DNA from: an uncultured Mediterraneibacter sp.
GTDB taxonomy: Bacteria; Bacillota; Clostridia; Lachnospirales; Lachnospiraceae
Direction of reading: 5' to 3'
Assembly: GCA_944381935.1 (NCBI GenBank)
Contig: CALWMN010000026.1
Span: 1 to 34,713, forward strand
Length of the DNA stretch: 34,713 nucleotides
Under the pieces are notes generated by a model. The model saw nothing but the letters and a program-made list of their open reading frames with translations, was not told the DNA's origin and did no database searches. A program made the translations under genes and the position numbers. Each line of letters opens with the position of its first letter. Within the stretch, counting starts at the first letter, position 1. Positions 1 to 6,790 of this stretch are shown here, piece after piece.

Positions 1-2
1 AA

Positions 3-311
3 AAGAAACTCGGTATGGTGCGCTCCGTAGATGTGGCCCGGCACATGGAGGTGTCAAAGCCCAGCGTGTGCCATGCGGTAGCTACATTGAGGGACGGCGG
101 CTTTCTTACAATGGATGAAGATCATTTCCTTTATTTAACCGATGTAGGCCGCGAGGTTGCCGAAAAAATCTACGAGCGCCATTGCTTTTTTACTGAAAAG
201 CTGATTGCTGCAGGCGTTGATCCGCAAATTGCAGAGGCTGATGCCTGCAGAATCGAACACGTTATTAGCCAGGAATCTTTTCAAAAAATAAAAGATTCTT
301 TGGAGGGTTAA
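3..311 (+). CDS. DtxR/MntR-family metal-dependent regulator, 5' truncated by window edge
   Basis: The frame is open to the first base of the window, so the true start lies upstream and the first ATG at 15 is internal. The visible part has the end of a winged helix (V-S-K-P-S-V-C-H-A-V recognition helix, then a wing ending in F-L-Y-L-T-D-V-G) and the start of the dimerisation domain with E-A-D-A-C-R-I-E-H, where the E and H match metal-binding positions of MntR/IdeR proteins. Such proteins repress Mn or Fe uptake genes when metal-loaded. It ends just before the AGGAGG that precedes the winged-helix gene, so the two are probably co-transcribed. It is shorter at the C-terminus than IdeR and has no SH3-like domain, as in MntR. 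Confidence 0.8.
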   Translation, partial: KKLGMVRSVDVARHMEVSKPSVCHAVATLRDGGFLTMDEDHFLYLTDVGREVAEKIYERHCFFTEKLIAAGVDPQIAEADACRIEHVISQESFQKIKDSLEG

Positions 312-340
312 GGAGGTGGTGATAATATGGGAAATTAGTT

Positions 341-838
341 GTGTTGGATTTGGAGGAATCCGGCAGGCAAATCGGTGAAAAACTATTTGCTCTGCTTTCT
401 CTCAACCAAAAGAAGGAGCTGGCTCGGTTTGTACGCAACTATGAGGCCGGCAATATCCCGGCTGATGTCCCTGGAACAACAATCTTACGAGGCGAGTATT
501 TTATCCCACCGCAGATAGCTCAGGCGTTAACGGAAATCCGGGTAGGTGATTTATATTTCTGCTTAGAGCAGCGTCTTGTTACTGTGAAGGGGCAGGTAAT
601 TCTGCTGACGGTCAAGGAATTTGACATTCTGGCGTTGCTTATCATGCACCCCAGACGGGTATTCACTTATGAAATGATTACGGAGCTTGTCTGGCGGGAA
701 GAACGTGCTACATATTCCCGCAAAGCAATAGTCAATCATGTCAGTAATCTACGAAAAAAGCTGAAAGTTTTCCCGGACACACTGGATTTTATTAAAAGCG
801 TCCACAGTATCGGTTATAAATTTGAGCCGACACCTTAA
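341..838 (+). CDS. Stand-alone OmpR/PhoB-type winged-helix DNA-binding protein
   Basis: A protein of 165 residues whose C-terminal part (about 65-163) is a transcriptional-regulator winged helix: L-T-V-K-E-F-D-I-L-A-L-L, the R-K-A-I-V-N-H-V-S-N-L-R-K-K-L recognition region and the terminal I-K-S-V-H-S-I-G-Y-K-F. There is no receiver domain in front; the N-terminal 60 residues are a short helical segment of unknown role. It follows the DtxR-like gene by 29 bp and a terminator-like hairpin ends it. The start is odd: AGGAGG at 311-316 is well placed for ATG 327, but that frame is M-G-N-stop; the long frame can only begin at GTG 341 or TTG 344. It probably regulates the element, but this is inference. 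Confidence 0.75.
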   Translation: MLDLEESGRQIGEKLFALLSLNQKKELARFVRNYEAGNIPADVPGTTILRGEYFIPPQIAQALTEIRVGDLYFCLEQRLVTVKGQVILLTVKEFDILALLIMHPRRVFTYEMITELVWREERATYSRKAIVNHVSNLRKKLKVFPDTLDFIKSVHSIGYKFEPTP

Positions 839-846
839 TTTTTACC

Positions 847-872
847 GCCTCTTGTTTCAAGGGGCTGCTTTT
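847..872 (+). terminator. Rho-independent terminator after the winged-helix gene
   Basis: GCCTCTTG-TTT-CAAGGGGC forms an 8-bp stem (one G-T pair) with a three-base loop followed by TGCTTTT, 9 bp after the stop codon. Confidence 0.7.
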
Positions 873-882
873 CCAGGAAAGG

Positions 883-910
883 TTGAAAACAGGTTCTAGC
901 TAGATATATT
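883..910 (+). promoter_or_regulatory. Possible promoter of the sigma-factor leader
   Basis: TTGAAA and TATATT are separated by 16 bp. It would begin a leader transcript of about 430 bases before the sigma-like gene, with several stem-loops. A second TATAAT at 979-984 has no good -35 at 16-18 bp. Confidence 0.4.
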
Positions 911-1353
911 TGCCGAAAAATGTTTTGGAATAGATAAGAAAAAGGTCGTTTCTGGACAAAATACTGGAAAATGTTTCCTATAATGTCTCCTAAACAAAAG
1001 GAAGGTGAGAAAGATGTAGTTTAGTTGTCCTTCCTTTGTGAAGGGAGGACAGAGGAAATGCTGCCGAGGTCAGGCCACCGGCCTCGACGATGCCGGTCAT
1101 GTAGATTATCAGGCCCCGTAATCCAGGACAGGATTGCGGGGCTTTTCCATTCGACAAAAGATGACATATTCTGTTATCTTCTTTCACAATTTTATAAAAA
1201 ACGGCATAAGTGCGCGTCTGTCCTTTGGCAGCCGCGCCTTTTTCTATATAGGGCGAGAAATAAAAACAGCTCTGTCTATATCAGGTGTCGTTCGCCGCCT
1301 CTGATTTCGATTTGCTCATCAACCCACTCAAAAATCGAAATTGGAGGATTACC
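911..1353 (+). promoter_or_regulatory. Structured untranslated leader with internal terminator upstream of the sigma-like gene
   Basis: No supported gene lies in this stretch. It contains an inverted repeat AAAGGAAGG (997-1005) / CCTTCCTTT (1029-1037), a GC-rich stem near 1070-1095 and a strong terminator at 1113-1146, followed by 200 bp before the next gene. The order promoter, stem-loops, terminator, gene is what a transcription-attenuation leader or a small RNA gene would look like. No known riboswitch class is recognised. Confidence 0.4.
1113..1146 (+). terminator. Strong intrinsic terminator inside the leader
   Basis: A 12-bp stem starting GCCCCG and ending CGGGGC (one G-T pair), with loop AGGACA and then TTTT. 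No gene ends nearby, so it must stop a short upstream transcript. Confidence 0.75.
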
Positions 1354-1779
1354 ATGAAAGAAATAAATCTAAGGGAGTTCTACCCGGAAATTTATCATAA
1401 TGATTATTTTATCAACTTACCGGATGAGATCGTGGATGTGCTGGAGGAATACCGGCGGAAAGAAGTTGCATATCATCGTCGTACATATCGGCACAAGGCG
1501 CAGTATTCCCTGGACTTTGGGAACAATATTGAGCGCGAAGCTGTTCTTGTCACCCCGACACTGCAGGAGATTGTTGAGCGACACATGGAGGAAGAACGTG
1601 TTTATGAAGCTATTTCTACTTTGCCGGAGAAACAGCGCCAGCGGGTGTACGCTCATTTTATCCTGGGAATTTCTATGGCGGATATTGCCAGAATGGAAGG
1701 TACTTCTGTCAGTACGGTCCATGAAAGTATCCACCGTGGACTTCGCCGGTTGAAGAAAATATTAGACGAAAAACTTTAA
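1354..1779 (+). CDS. Sigma-70 family (region 4) protein of the integrative element
   Basis: A protein of 141 residues. The C-terminal half (about 80-140) is a sigma-70 region 4 helix-turn-helix: A-I-S-T-L-P-E-K-Q-R-Q-R-V, then M-A-D-I-A-R-M-E-G-T-S-V-S-T-V-H-E-S-I-H-R-G-L-R-R-L-K. No region 2 is present, so it is unlikely to direct core polymerase alone; small proteins of this type are common in Clostridia integrative elements next to recombinases. ATG 1354 is chosen because GGAGG at 1343-1347 sits 6 bp before it; a longer in-frame extension from 1285 has no ribosome site. It lies behind the structured leader and before a long non-coding stretch. Confidence 0.82.
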   Translation: MKEINLREFYPEIYHNDYFINLPDEIVDVLEEYRRKEVAYHRRTYRHKAQYSLDFGNNIEREAVLVTPTLQEIVERHMEEERVYEAISTLPEKQRQRVYAHFILGISMADIARMEGTSVSTVHESIHRGLRRLKKILDEKL

Positions 1780-1869
1780 AAGCCCCGAATGGATACCCTC
1801 TGAAATGTCACTATTTATAGAAGGACAATTTTAGGAGTAATGCCTTTCCGGTGAGTGAAACCGTTATGC

Positions 1870-1945
1870 GGTACCACACCCGCCTGTATATGCAGACAAG
1901 CTCCTGGGCCTTCCAGTGAACCTTGAAAACTGCATATACGGTACC
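1870..1945. repeat. Nested inverted repeat
   Basis: The palindrome GGTACC occurs at both ends (1870-1875 and 1940-1945). Just inside are the perfect 10-bp arms GTATATGCAG (1886-1895) and CTGCATATAC (1930-1939) around a 34-base centre. It can form a large hairpin in RNA or a cruciform in DNA. Confidence 0.75.
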
Positions 1946-2280
1946 ATAGGTACGTTCCCTGTATTTCGAGCGGAAAACAGAGCGGCGCGAAGAAAGGTGG
2001 CTGTAAGGGGGTGATGGATTTCAGTCATCTGAGCGATACACGCAGTCTGTTAATCCTGGCTGTGGCAGGCCGGACGCGATGACCGGTACAGGGTATAATG
2101 ATACTTTCTCACGACCCTCTAAGGACTTGGAGGGAGTTCCTGCTATGTACGCCAGCTCTGGCAAAGCAGCGGCACGGCGGGGCTATGATGCGGTAAAGCC
2201 ATCCGCAGCCTGTGGTATTCCCGGTCCGGGGAAAGGACCAGCCGGGGGGCGTGGCAAATACGGCAGCGATTAGAACCATG

Positions 2281-2306
2281 CCACCATTTCTTTATTGAGA
2301 TGGTGG
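2281..2306 (+). terminator. Stem-loop, weak terminator candidate
   Basis: CCACCAT and ATGGTGG pair over 7 bp with a 12-base loop. The following TCTGGGTTTC is a poor U-tract, so termination is doubtful. Confidence 0.35.
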
Positions 2307-2426
2307 TCTGGGTTTCTATAAAATCGAAATCAGATACAATGAGGCTGGGCTTATGCTTTTGGTATGGGTCCGGCCTTATTCATGTGATTTTGATAGTCAC
2401 TTAATAATAGGGAAGGAGGACAGCAT

Positions 2427-2615
2427 TTGGAAAAAAGAGAAACGGGCAGGAGTCCCGTCATGCGGCTTCACATTAACGATTCCACAGTGACCGTTATGTT
2501 CAGCCAGAATGGAGAGGGTGAGGCAGGCGTGAAAAATAAAGTCAGGGATATTCTGACGGAGGCGTATGAAGAACGCTTCCAGAAGGAGAATCTGCTATGC
2601 GGACAGGCAACATAA
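2427..2615 (+). CDS. TnpW-like small conserved transposon-encoded protein
   Basis: A protein of 62 residues begun by TTG 2427, with AAGGAGG at 2413-2419 at good spacing; no ATG fits. The pattern (polar N-terminus, then M-R-L-H-I-N-D-S-T-V-T-V-M-F-S, then a helical K-N-K-V-R-D-I-L-T-E-A-Y segment) resembles the small proteins named TnpW in Tn4451-type and related Clostridia elements, which lie just before the large serine recombinase, as here. The function of the family is not known to me; a role in recombination or its control is suggested only by position. Confidence 0.6.
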   Translation: MEKRETGRSPVMRLHINDSTVTVMFSQNGEGEAGVKNKVRDILTEAYEERFQKENLLCGQAT

Positions 2616-2653
2616 AAAGCGGTTGGATTGCGGAGCTTTGTAGGAAACACGCG

Positions 2654-2682
2654 TTGTCTTTGATGCCTTTTCACGGTATAAT
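2654..2682 (+). promoter_or_regulatory. Promoter of the serine recombinase
   Basis: TTGTCT and TATAAT separated by exactly 17 bp, about 100 bp before the recombinase start, in a gap after the TnpW-like gene. Confidence 0.6.
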
Positions 2683-2752
2683 ATAAGTACCGGAACGAAA
2701 GCGTAATCCGGGCTGTACTTTGACAATCGAATAGTGATGAAGCAACGCAATT

Positions 2753-2777
2753 CCGTACAAAAGATTGTGTACGGAGG
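2753..2777 (+). promoter_or_regulatory. Hairpin overlapping the recombinase ribosome site
   Basis: CCGTACA (2753-2759) pairs with TGTACGG (2768-2774). The right arm runs into GGAGG at 2773-2777, the ribosome site of the recombinase, so folding would partly hide it. Confidence 0.45.
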
Positions 2778-2784
2778 TAGCGTT

Positions 2785-4392
2785 ATGAAACGGGTTTATT
2801 GTCTATATAGAGTATCTACCAAAAAGCAGGTAGACAAGAATCAGAATGATATTCCAATGCAGAGAACCGCTTGCCGGGATTTTGCAAGCAGCAAGCCAGA
2901 CTGGATGATCTTGAAAGAGTTTTCCGAGAAAGGTATTTCAGGATATAAGGTGTCGGCTAATGACCGGGATGCGATTCAGGAATTGAAAGAGGCAGCTCTG
3001 AATAATGAGTTTGATATTCTTCTGGTCTTTATGTTTGACCGGATTGGACGAATTGATGATGAGACGCCCTTTGTGGTGGAATGGTTTGTAAAGCATGGGA
3101 TAGAAGTGTGGAGCAGTCAGGAAGGACAGCAGCGGTTTGACAATCATGTGGACAAGCTGATGAATTATTTGCGTTACTGGCAGGCGTCCGGCGAAAGTGA
3201 AAAGACGTCGATCAGAATTAAGAATAAGATGCAGCAGATGATGCTTGATGGACTGTATACTGGCGGACCGGTCAAATACGGATACAGCCTGGCAGACAGC
3301 GGTCTTATAAACCGAAAAGGCCAGCCAATCAAAAAGTATGTGATTGATCCGGCAGACAGCCAGGTAGTACAGATGATTGACGAAATGACAATCCGTAAAG
3401 GATACGGCTCCTGGAGGATGGCAAACTTCCTTAATAAGAATGGGTATAAAACTAATACGGGAGGGAAGTTTACAAGTACCAAAATCATCCGCATATTGAA
3501 AGACTCCTATTACTGTGGACGATTGGACGACGGTTCGACTTCTGAAAAACTGGAGGCTTTGAGAATCCGCAGCGATGAGACATACGAGCAGATACTTTAT
3601 ATTCTGGAGCAGCGGCAGAGCAAGAATGAAGAAAAACGCCATATCGCTTTACAGACCAAAGGACAGGCAATGCTTTCAGGTAATATTTTCTGTGCGCATT
3701 GCGGAGGGCGGCTGACGATTATCCGCTATCAGGATCGTTATGAAAGGGCTGACGGTTCCATATATTCTGTGGATCAGGTGAAATATTCCTGTTACCACAA
3801 AACCCATAAGCTCTGCAAATGTGATGGACAGTCAACATATCAGGCTGACCGTGTGGATGAAGTGATCCGGCAGATTATCCGGCGTATCTTTAGCTGTATG
3901 GATGGAGCGCCAGAAGAAGAAAAATTGCAGGCGCTCTTTAAACGGCAGATGGCAGGCAACCGGGCAACGCAGAAGAAACTTGACCTGGAACTGAAAAAGA
4001 ACCGGGAGCAGCTTACAAAGCTGCAGCTTGAAATCGGCAAGACGCTGACAGGTGACAGCATATATTCCCCGGAAGATTTGACTCAGGCAATCCAGACTAT
4101 CCGGTCACGGATTACTGAGGCGGAGGGGAAACTTATGGAACTGAAAGCAGAGGAAGAACAGAAGAAACGGGGAATAGATATGATTACCCCTACATATAAT
4201 CAATTCAAATCCTGGGCCGATGAATTTGATACAGCTACATTGGAACAGAAAAAGATGATTGCCTGCCATTTGTTCAAGCGCATTGAGATTGGCAGGGATT
4301 ATAAAATTTCTGTTGAACTGAATATGAGTTACCAGCAGTTTTGCTCCGAGTGGAGCGAGGGTAGATTTTTTACAACGGCGGCCACTGTGTAA
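2785..4392 (+). CDS. Large serine recombinase (site-specific integrase/excisionase)
   Basis: A protein of 535 residues from ATG 2785 (GGAGG 7 bp upstream; an in-frame ATG at 2734 lacks a ribosome site). It starts with a resolvase-type catalytic domain: Y-R-V-S-T-K-K-Q with nucleophile Ser11, then the conserved E-F-S-E-K-G-I-S-G and L-V-F-M-F-D-R-I-G-R. Next comes the recombinase DNA-binding domain (about 165-270, K-Y-G-Y ... G-Y-G-S-W-R-M-A-N-F-L-N), a zinc ribbon (C-A-H-C at about 303-306 with later cysteines near 336) and a coiled coil (about 390-460). This is the full architecture of large serine integrases, which cut both strands at a 2-bp core and join attP with attB. It is the last gene of the element, next to the junction in tRNA-Asn, and should catalyse integration there. 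Confidence 0.93.
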   Translation: MKRVYCLYRVSTKKQVDKNQNDIPMQRTACRDFASSKPDWMILKEFSEKGISGYKVSANDRDAIQELKEAALNNEFDILLVFMFDRIGRIDDETPFVVEWFVKHGIEVWSSQEGQQRFDNHVDKLMNYLRYWQASGESEKTSIRIKNKMQQMMLDGLYTGGPVKYGYSLADSGLINRKGQPIKKYVIDPADSQVVQMIDEMTIRKGYGSWRMANFLNKNGYKTNTGGKFTSTKIIRILKDSYYCGRLDDGSTSEKLEALRIRSDETYEQILYILEQRQSKNEEKRHIALQTKGQAMLSGNIFCAHCGGRLTIIRYQDRYERADGSIYSVDQVKYSCYHKTHKLCKCDGQSTYQADRVDEVIRQIIRRIFSCMDGAPEEEKLQALFKRQMAGNRATQKKLDLELKKNREQLTKLQLEIGKTLTGDSIYSPEDLTQAIQTIRSRITEAEGKLMELKAEEEQKKRGIDMITPTYNQFKSWADEFDTATLEQKKMIACHLFKRIEIGRDYKISVELNMSYQQFCSEWSEGRFFTTAATV

Positions 4393-4674
4393 TCAGTGGC
4401 GCCAGGTTATCTCCGTATAAGATTTAAACCAATGATTAATATGGCATACGATAAACCCGGTATGTAATAAATAGCCACACCTTTTCGTGAAAAATGGAGA
4501 AACAAAAAAATTTACGAAAAATGAAAGTTTCCTCTTGTCAAAAGCAGAAAGCTGTGGTACTATATCACTCGTTGAGATTAGTGTTCAACAATCTGTTTTA
4601 ATAGCGATTTAAATCCCGAAGCTGGTTTTTTGAATCGACATTCTACCTAAGTGTTTTCCGGTATGAAACCGCAA
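4393..4674. other. Element end between recombinase and tRNA junction
   Basis: About 280 bp, AT-rich, with no credible gene. It should contain the recombinase attachment half-site at its right edge. No long repeat or terminator with a U-tract is seen. Confidence 0.5.
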
Positions 4675-4734
4675 CAATGGTAGAGCATTCGGCTGTTAAC
4701 CGAAGTGTCGTTGGTTCAAGTCCAACAGGGGGAG
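4675..4734 (+). tRNA. tRNA-Asn(GTT), 5' part missing (disrupted by the integrative element)
   Basis: From the D-loop on, the cloverleaf is complete: GGTAGAGCA, anticodon arm TTCGG-CTGTTAA-CCGAA with anticodon GTT, variable loop GTGTC, T arm GTTGG-TTCAAGT-CCAAC, 3' acceptor strand AGGGGGA and discriminator G; no CCA is encoded. Upstream, the expected acceptor strand TCCCCCT and the D-stem GCTC are absent; the sequence reads GTATGAAACCGCAA instead, which cannot pair. The gene is therefore cut in its D-arm and should not give a working tRNA. The missing 5' part and the promoter should be at the element's other end. Confidence 0.8.
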
Positions 4735-4737
4735 CTT

Positions 4738-4769
4738 AAGATCTGCAATTCTAACTTGCAGATCTTTTT
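4738..4769 (+). terminator. Terminator of the tRNA-Asn gene
   Basis: AAGATCTGCAA and TTGCAGATCTT form a perfect 11-bp stem, followed by TTT, four bases after the tRNA end. Confidence 0.85.
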
Positions 4770-4821
4770 CGTATATTTTCTGCTATAATAATGTTATTAC
4801 GGCAGGAAAGAGGGCGGTAAT

Positions 4822-5048
4822 ATGCCCTTGAGTTTATCTTTGGGAAAAATAGATATCTCTTTATTGGAGGATGAGTTTGGAAAAATTCAGACAGATGAGA
4901 TTATTATTACAGAAGAACGAATAAATCATATTAAAATGCGTCATCCTGAAGATTACAGCCTGTTTAATATATACGGAGCTAAAACTCGAAGATACAAATC
5001 TTAATGTAGTTGTCAGGATAGCTCTTGAAACAGATGATAAGGGCATTA
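4822..5048 (+). pseudogene. PBECR-like nuclease domain fragment, frameshifted
   Basis: The first frame gives 60 residues with I-I-I-T-E-E-R-I-N-H-I-K-M-R-H-P-E-D-Y, which resembles the start of phage-Barnase-EndoU-ColicinE5/D-RelE-like (PBECR) domains found in phage and toxin-like proteins. The frame stops at 5004, but from about 4988 the +1 frame reads E-D-T-N-L-N-V-V-V-R-I-A-L-E-T-D-D-K-G-I-K, which looks like the continuation. It then runs directly into glycerate kinase sequence. It is both frameshifted and truncated. Family assignment is by eye and tentative. Confidence 0.5.
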
Positions 5049-5258
5049 AAGCGTTACGGGAAACCGGTGATCGCATTTTCGGGAAGTGTCACGGAAGATG
5101 CCTTCAGATGTAACGGGAAAGGGATCGATGCATTTTTCCCGATTTTAAGAAGCGTTGTCACCCTGGAAGAGGCAATGGGTCCTGAAAATGCCCGGAGAAA
5201 TATGGCGGATACTGCAGAACAGGTATTCCGTTTGTGGAAAATAAGCCATGAAGGATAA
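5049..5258 (+). pseudogene. Glycerate kinase, C-terminal remnant
   Basis: Residues G-K-P-V-I-A-F-S-G-S-V, then G-I-D-A-F-F-P-I-L and T-L-E-E-A-M, ending N-M-A-D-T-A-E-Q-V-F-R-L-W, match the last ~65 residues of the GlxK/GarK glycerate kinase family (about 380 residues when whole). Everything before is missing and replaced by the PBECR-like fragment. An ATG at 5025 opens the frame but lies outside the homologous part. No function is expected. Confidence 0.7.
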
Positions 5259-5296
5259 TGAAAGTGTCAATATCCTTTATGAGTATAAAGAATCCA

Positions 5297-5590
5297 TTAA
5301 TGCTGTGCTTTTAGAAAAATGCAGGATAAAACATCCTCCGTCGTGTCTTTTGCATAGAGAAGACCGTAGGGAATCGGGAAATCCCATTCTGCCGGAAGAG
5401 TTATGAGGAGTGTCTTCAATCCGGATCTGCGGGTGCTTTTCAATTTCATTACGGATACGGTCAACAGACCCGGAATCTCCACGCCTGACAAGCATGGGCG
5501 TTTCTCCGTAGAAATCTTCTATGGCGAGGCACGCTTTCTCTGCCAGATGATGTTCCCTGGATACAGCAAGGCAGTGACGATAAGTGCCAC
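5297..5590 (-). pseudogene. LysR-type regulator, frameshifted C-terminal remnant
   Basis: On the minus strand, 5585-5403 reads C-L-A-V-S-R-E-H-H-L-A-E-K-A-C-L-A-I-E-D, then L-V-R-R-G-D-S-G, typical of the LysR effector-binding domain. The family's C-terminus, W-D-F-P-I-P-Y-G-L-L-Y-A-K-D, continues in another frame down to about 5297. The DNA-binding half is absent. At least one frameshift and a 5' truncation show decay. Confidence 0.7.
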
Positions 5591-5703
5591 TTATGAGAAT
5601 CAGAAGAAAATGAAATTGACGATTTTTCAGTTTTGTATAAAATAAAGCCAGAAGAATATAAAGGAGACGTTTTAAATAGCAGTAGGAAAGGCAGAAACAA
5701 ACG

Positions 5704-6591
5704 ATGGAAAAAAGCAAAAGTATATTTTACAAAAGAGATCACTCCGGAGAGCCTGGTAAAGATCTACAATGCACTTGGAACAGAACTGAAAGGAAAGACA
5801 GGCGTAAAAATCTCCACCGGTGAGCCCGGCGGACATAACTATCTTCATCCAGAACTGATCGGAGACCTGGTACACAAGCTTGACGGTACGGTCATTGAGT
5901 GCTGCACGGCTTACGGCGGACAGCGGCAGGATCCAAAGCTGCACTGGAAAGCCATTGAGGATCATGGATTTAAGGCGATAGCGCCCTGCGATATCATGGA
6001 TGAGTTTGGAGAGATGGATATTCCGGTAGAGAATGGCTTTCATCTGGATAAAGACATCGTAGGGGAACATTTCGCCGATTATGATTCTGTCCTTGTACTG
6101 TCCCATTTCAAGGGGCATGCTATGGGAGGATTTGGCGGAGCCCTGAAGAATATCAGCATTGGGATCGCTTCTACTCATGGAAAGGCCAATATCCATACGG
6201 CAGGCGTGACCACGGAAGCAGCAGAACTGTTCAATAATCTGCCGCCTCAGGATCATTTCCTTGAGTCTATGGCGGACGCAAGCAAAGCGGTGATCGATTA
6301 CAAGGGAGCAGAAAATATGCTGTATATTAATGTGGCGAACAGACTCAGCGTAGACTGCGACTGTGATTCTCATCCGGCAGAACCGGAGATGCCAGATCTT
6401 GGAATCTTCGCTTCTGTTGACCCGGTTGCCGTTGACCAGGCTTGTTACGATGCAGTAGTAAATTCCCTGATCAGGGAAAGAAGGCCCTGATTGAGCGGAT
6501 GGATTCCCGCCACGGCATCCATACAGTAGAGGCTGCAGCCCGGCATGGACTGGGAGACCGGGAATATGAGATCATTTCATTGGATGAATAA
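5704..6591 (+). pseudogene. DUF362 domain protein with two single-base frameshifts
   Basis: The long open frame (5633-6490) encodes most of a DUF362 protein: Y-F-T-K-E-I-T-P-E-S-L-V-K, K-I-S-T-G-E-P-G-G, V-L-V-L-S-H-F-K-G-H-A-M-G-G-F-G-G-A-L-K-N, and V-D-P-V-A-V-D-Q-A-C-Y-D-A-V. The expected start M-E-K-S-K is at ATG 5704 in another frame; one A too many in the following run of four A breaks it. At 6465-6467 one C too few moves the end out of frame; the other frame continues K-K-A-L-I-E-R-M-D-S-R-H-G-I-H-T-V to TAA 6589-6591. DUF362 proteins are often associated with iron-sulfur clusters; their reaction is not established. Translation from ATG 5633 could still make a protein with altered ends. 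Both changes are in homopolymers, so sequencing error must be excluded. Confidence 0.75.
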
Positions 6592-6615
6592 TGACATGTT
6601 CAAAACAGAAATTTA

Positions 6616-6644
6616 AGGGTGGGTCTTTATGGCCTGCCCTTTTT
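6616..6644 (+). terminator. Terminator after the DUF362 gene
   Basis: AGGGTGGGTC and GGCCTGCCCT pair over 10 bp with three G-T pairs, loop TTTAT, followed by TTTT. Confidence 0.65.
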
Positions 6645-6695
6645 CGCCTGCCGGATAATCTTTGAGTCCTCTTTGGAAAAATTGTCTGTCTTCAG

Positions 6696-6710
6696 ATAAG
6701 TTTTACTTAT
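6696..6710. promoter_or_regulatory. Palindromic LysR-type operator upstream of flavodoxin
   Basis: ATAAGT-TTT-ACTTAT is a perfect inverted repeat, 80 bp before the flavodoxin start. It has the same half-site ATAAGT as the boxes at 11261, 12562 and 13873 and fits the T-N11-A form of LysR sites. Either LysR protein in the window could bind it. Confidence 0.5.
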
Positions 6711-6731
6711 AGAGTTGATATGAAAACAGAA

Positions 6732-6759
6732 TTGCTGATTTTGGATGAGAAGTTAAAAT
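6732..6759 (+). promoter_or_regulatory. Possible flavodoxin promoter
   Basis: TTGCTG and TAAAAT with a 16-bp spacer lie 32 bp before the start codon and just downstream of the palindrome at 6696-6710. Confidence 0.4.
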
Positions 6760-6790
6760 AATATTCAGAAAGAGAAAGGAGGAAGCTGCA

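Larger units (their letters stand above)
1780..2426. other. Long structured non-coding stretch between sigma-like gene and TnpW-like gene
   Basis: About 650 bp without a credible gene. It holds a nested inverted repeat (1870-1945), a GC-rich purine-rich middle with a 64-codon frame (2079-2273) that has no ribosome site, a perfect 7-bp stem CCACCAT/ATGGTGG at 2281-2306, and an AT-richer end running into AAGGAGG before the next gene. It could be a regulatory RNA, a transfer or replication origin, or a long leader. I cannot assign it. Confidence 0.5.
1..4674. mobile_element. Right end of an integrative element with a large serine recombinase
   Basis: The stretch carries typical genes of Clostridia integrative/conjugative elements: a stand-alone sigma-70 region-4 protein, a TnpW-like small protein and a large serine recombinase as the last gene. 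The recombinase is followed by about 280 bp without genes, and then the sequence abruptly becomes the 3' part of a tRNA-Asn gene at about 4675, which I take as the element/chromosome junction. The other end, conjugation genes and cargo lie left of the window, so the element's class (ICE or IME) cannot be told. Whether the DtxR and winged-helix genes belong to the element is inferred from continuity only. Confidence 0.7.

Noticed and set aside
990-1357. Overlapping frames on both strands in the leader region
   Set aside because: They run through the terminator hairpin at 1113-1146 and have no conserved features; the plus frame ends within the true start of the sigma-like gene.
1921-1939. ACCTTGAAAACTGCATA as an rRNA-operon-like signal
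   Set aside because: It resembles text seen near rRNA operons in Firmicutes, but no rRNA gene is present and the part ACTGCATATAC is explained by the inverted repeat.
2079-2273. A 64-codon plus-strand frame in the non-coding stretch
   Set aside because: It lacks a ribosome site, its composition (Gly/Ala/Pro-rich) follows the GC-rich structured DNA, and it resembles no protein.
4671-4734. An intact tRNA-Asn gene
   Set aside because: The 5' strand that should pair with AGGGGGA and the D-stem are absent, so the cloverleaf cannot form.
5633-5703. The N-terminal extension of the DUF362 frame
   Set aside because: The family start M-E-K-S-K is visible at 5704 in another frame, so the extension is only an open stretch after a frameshift.
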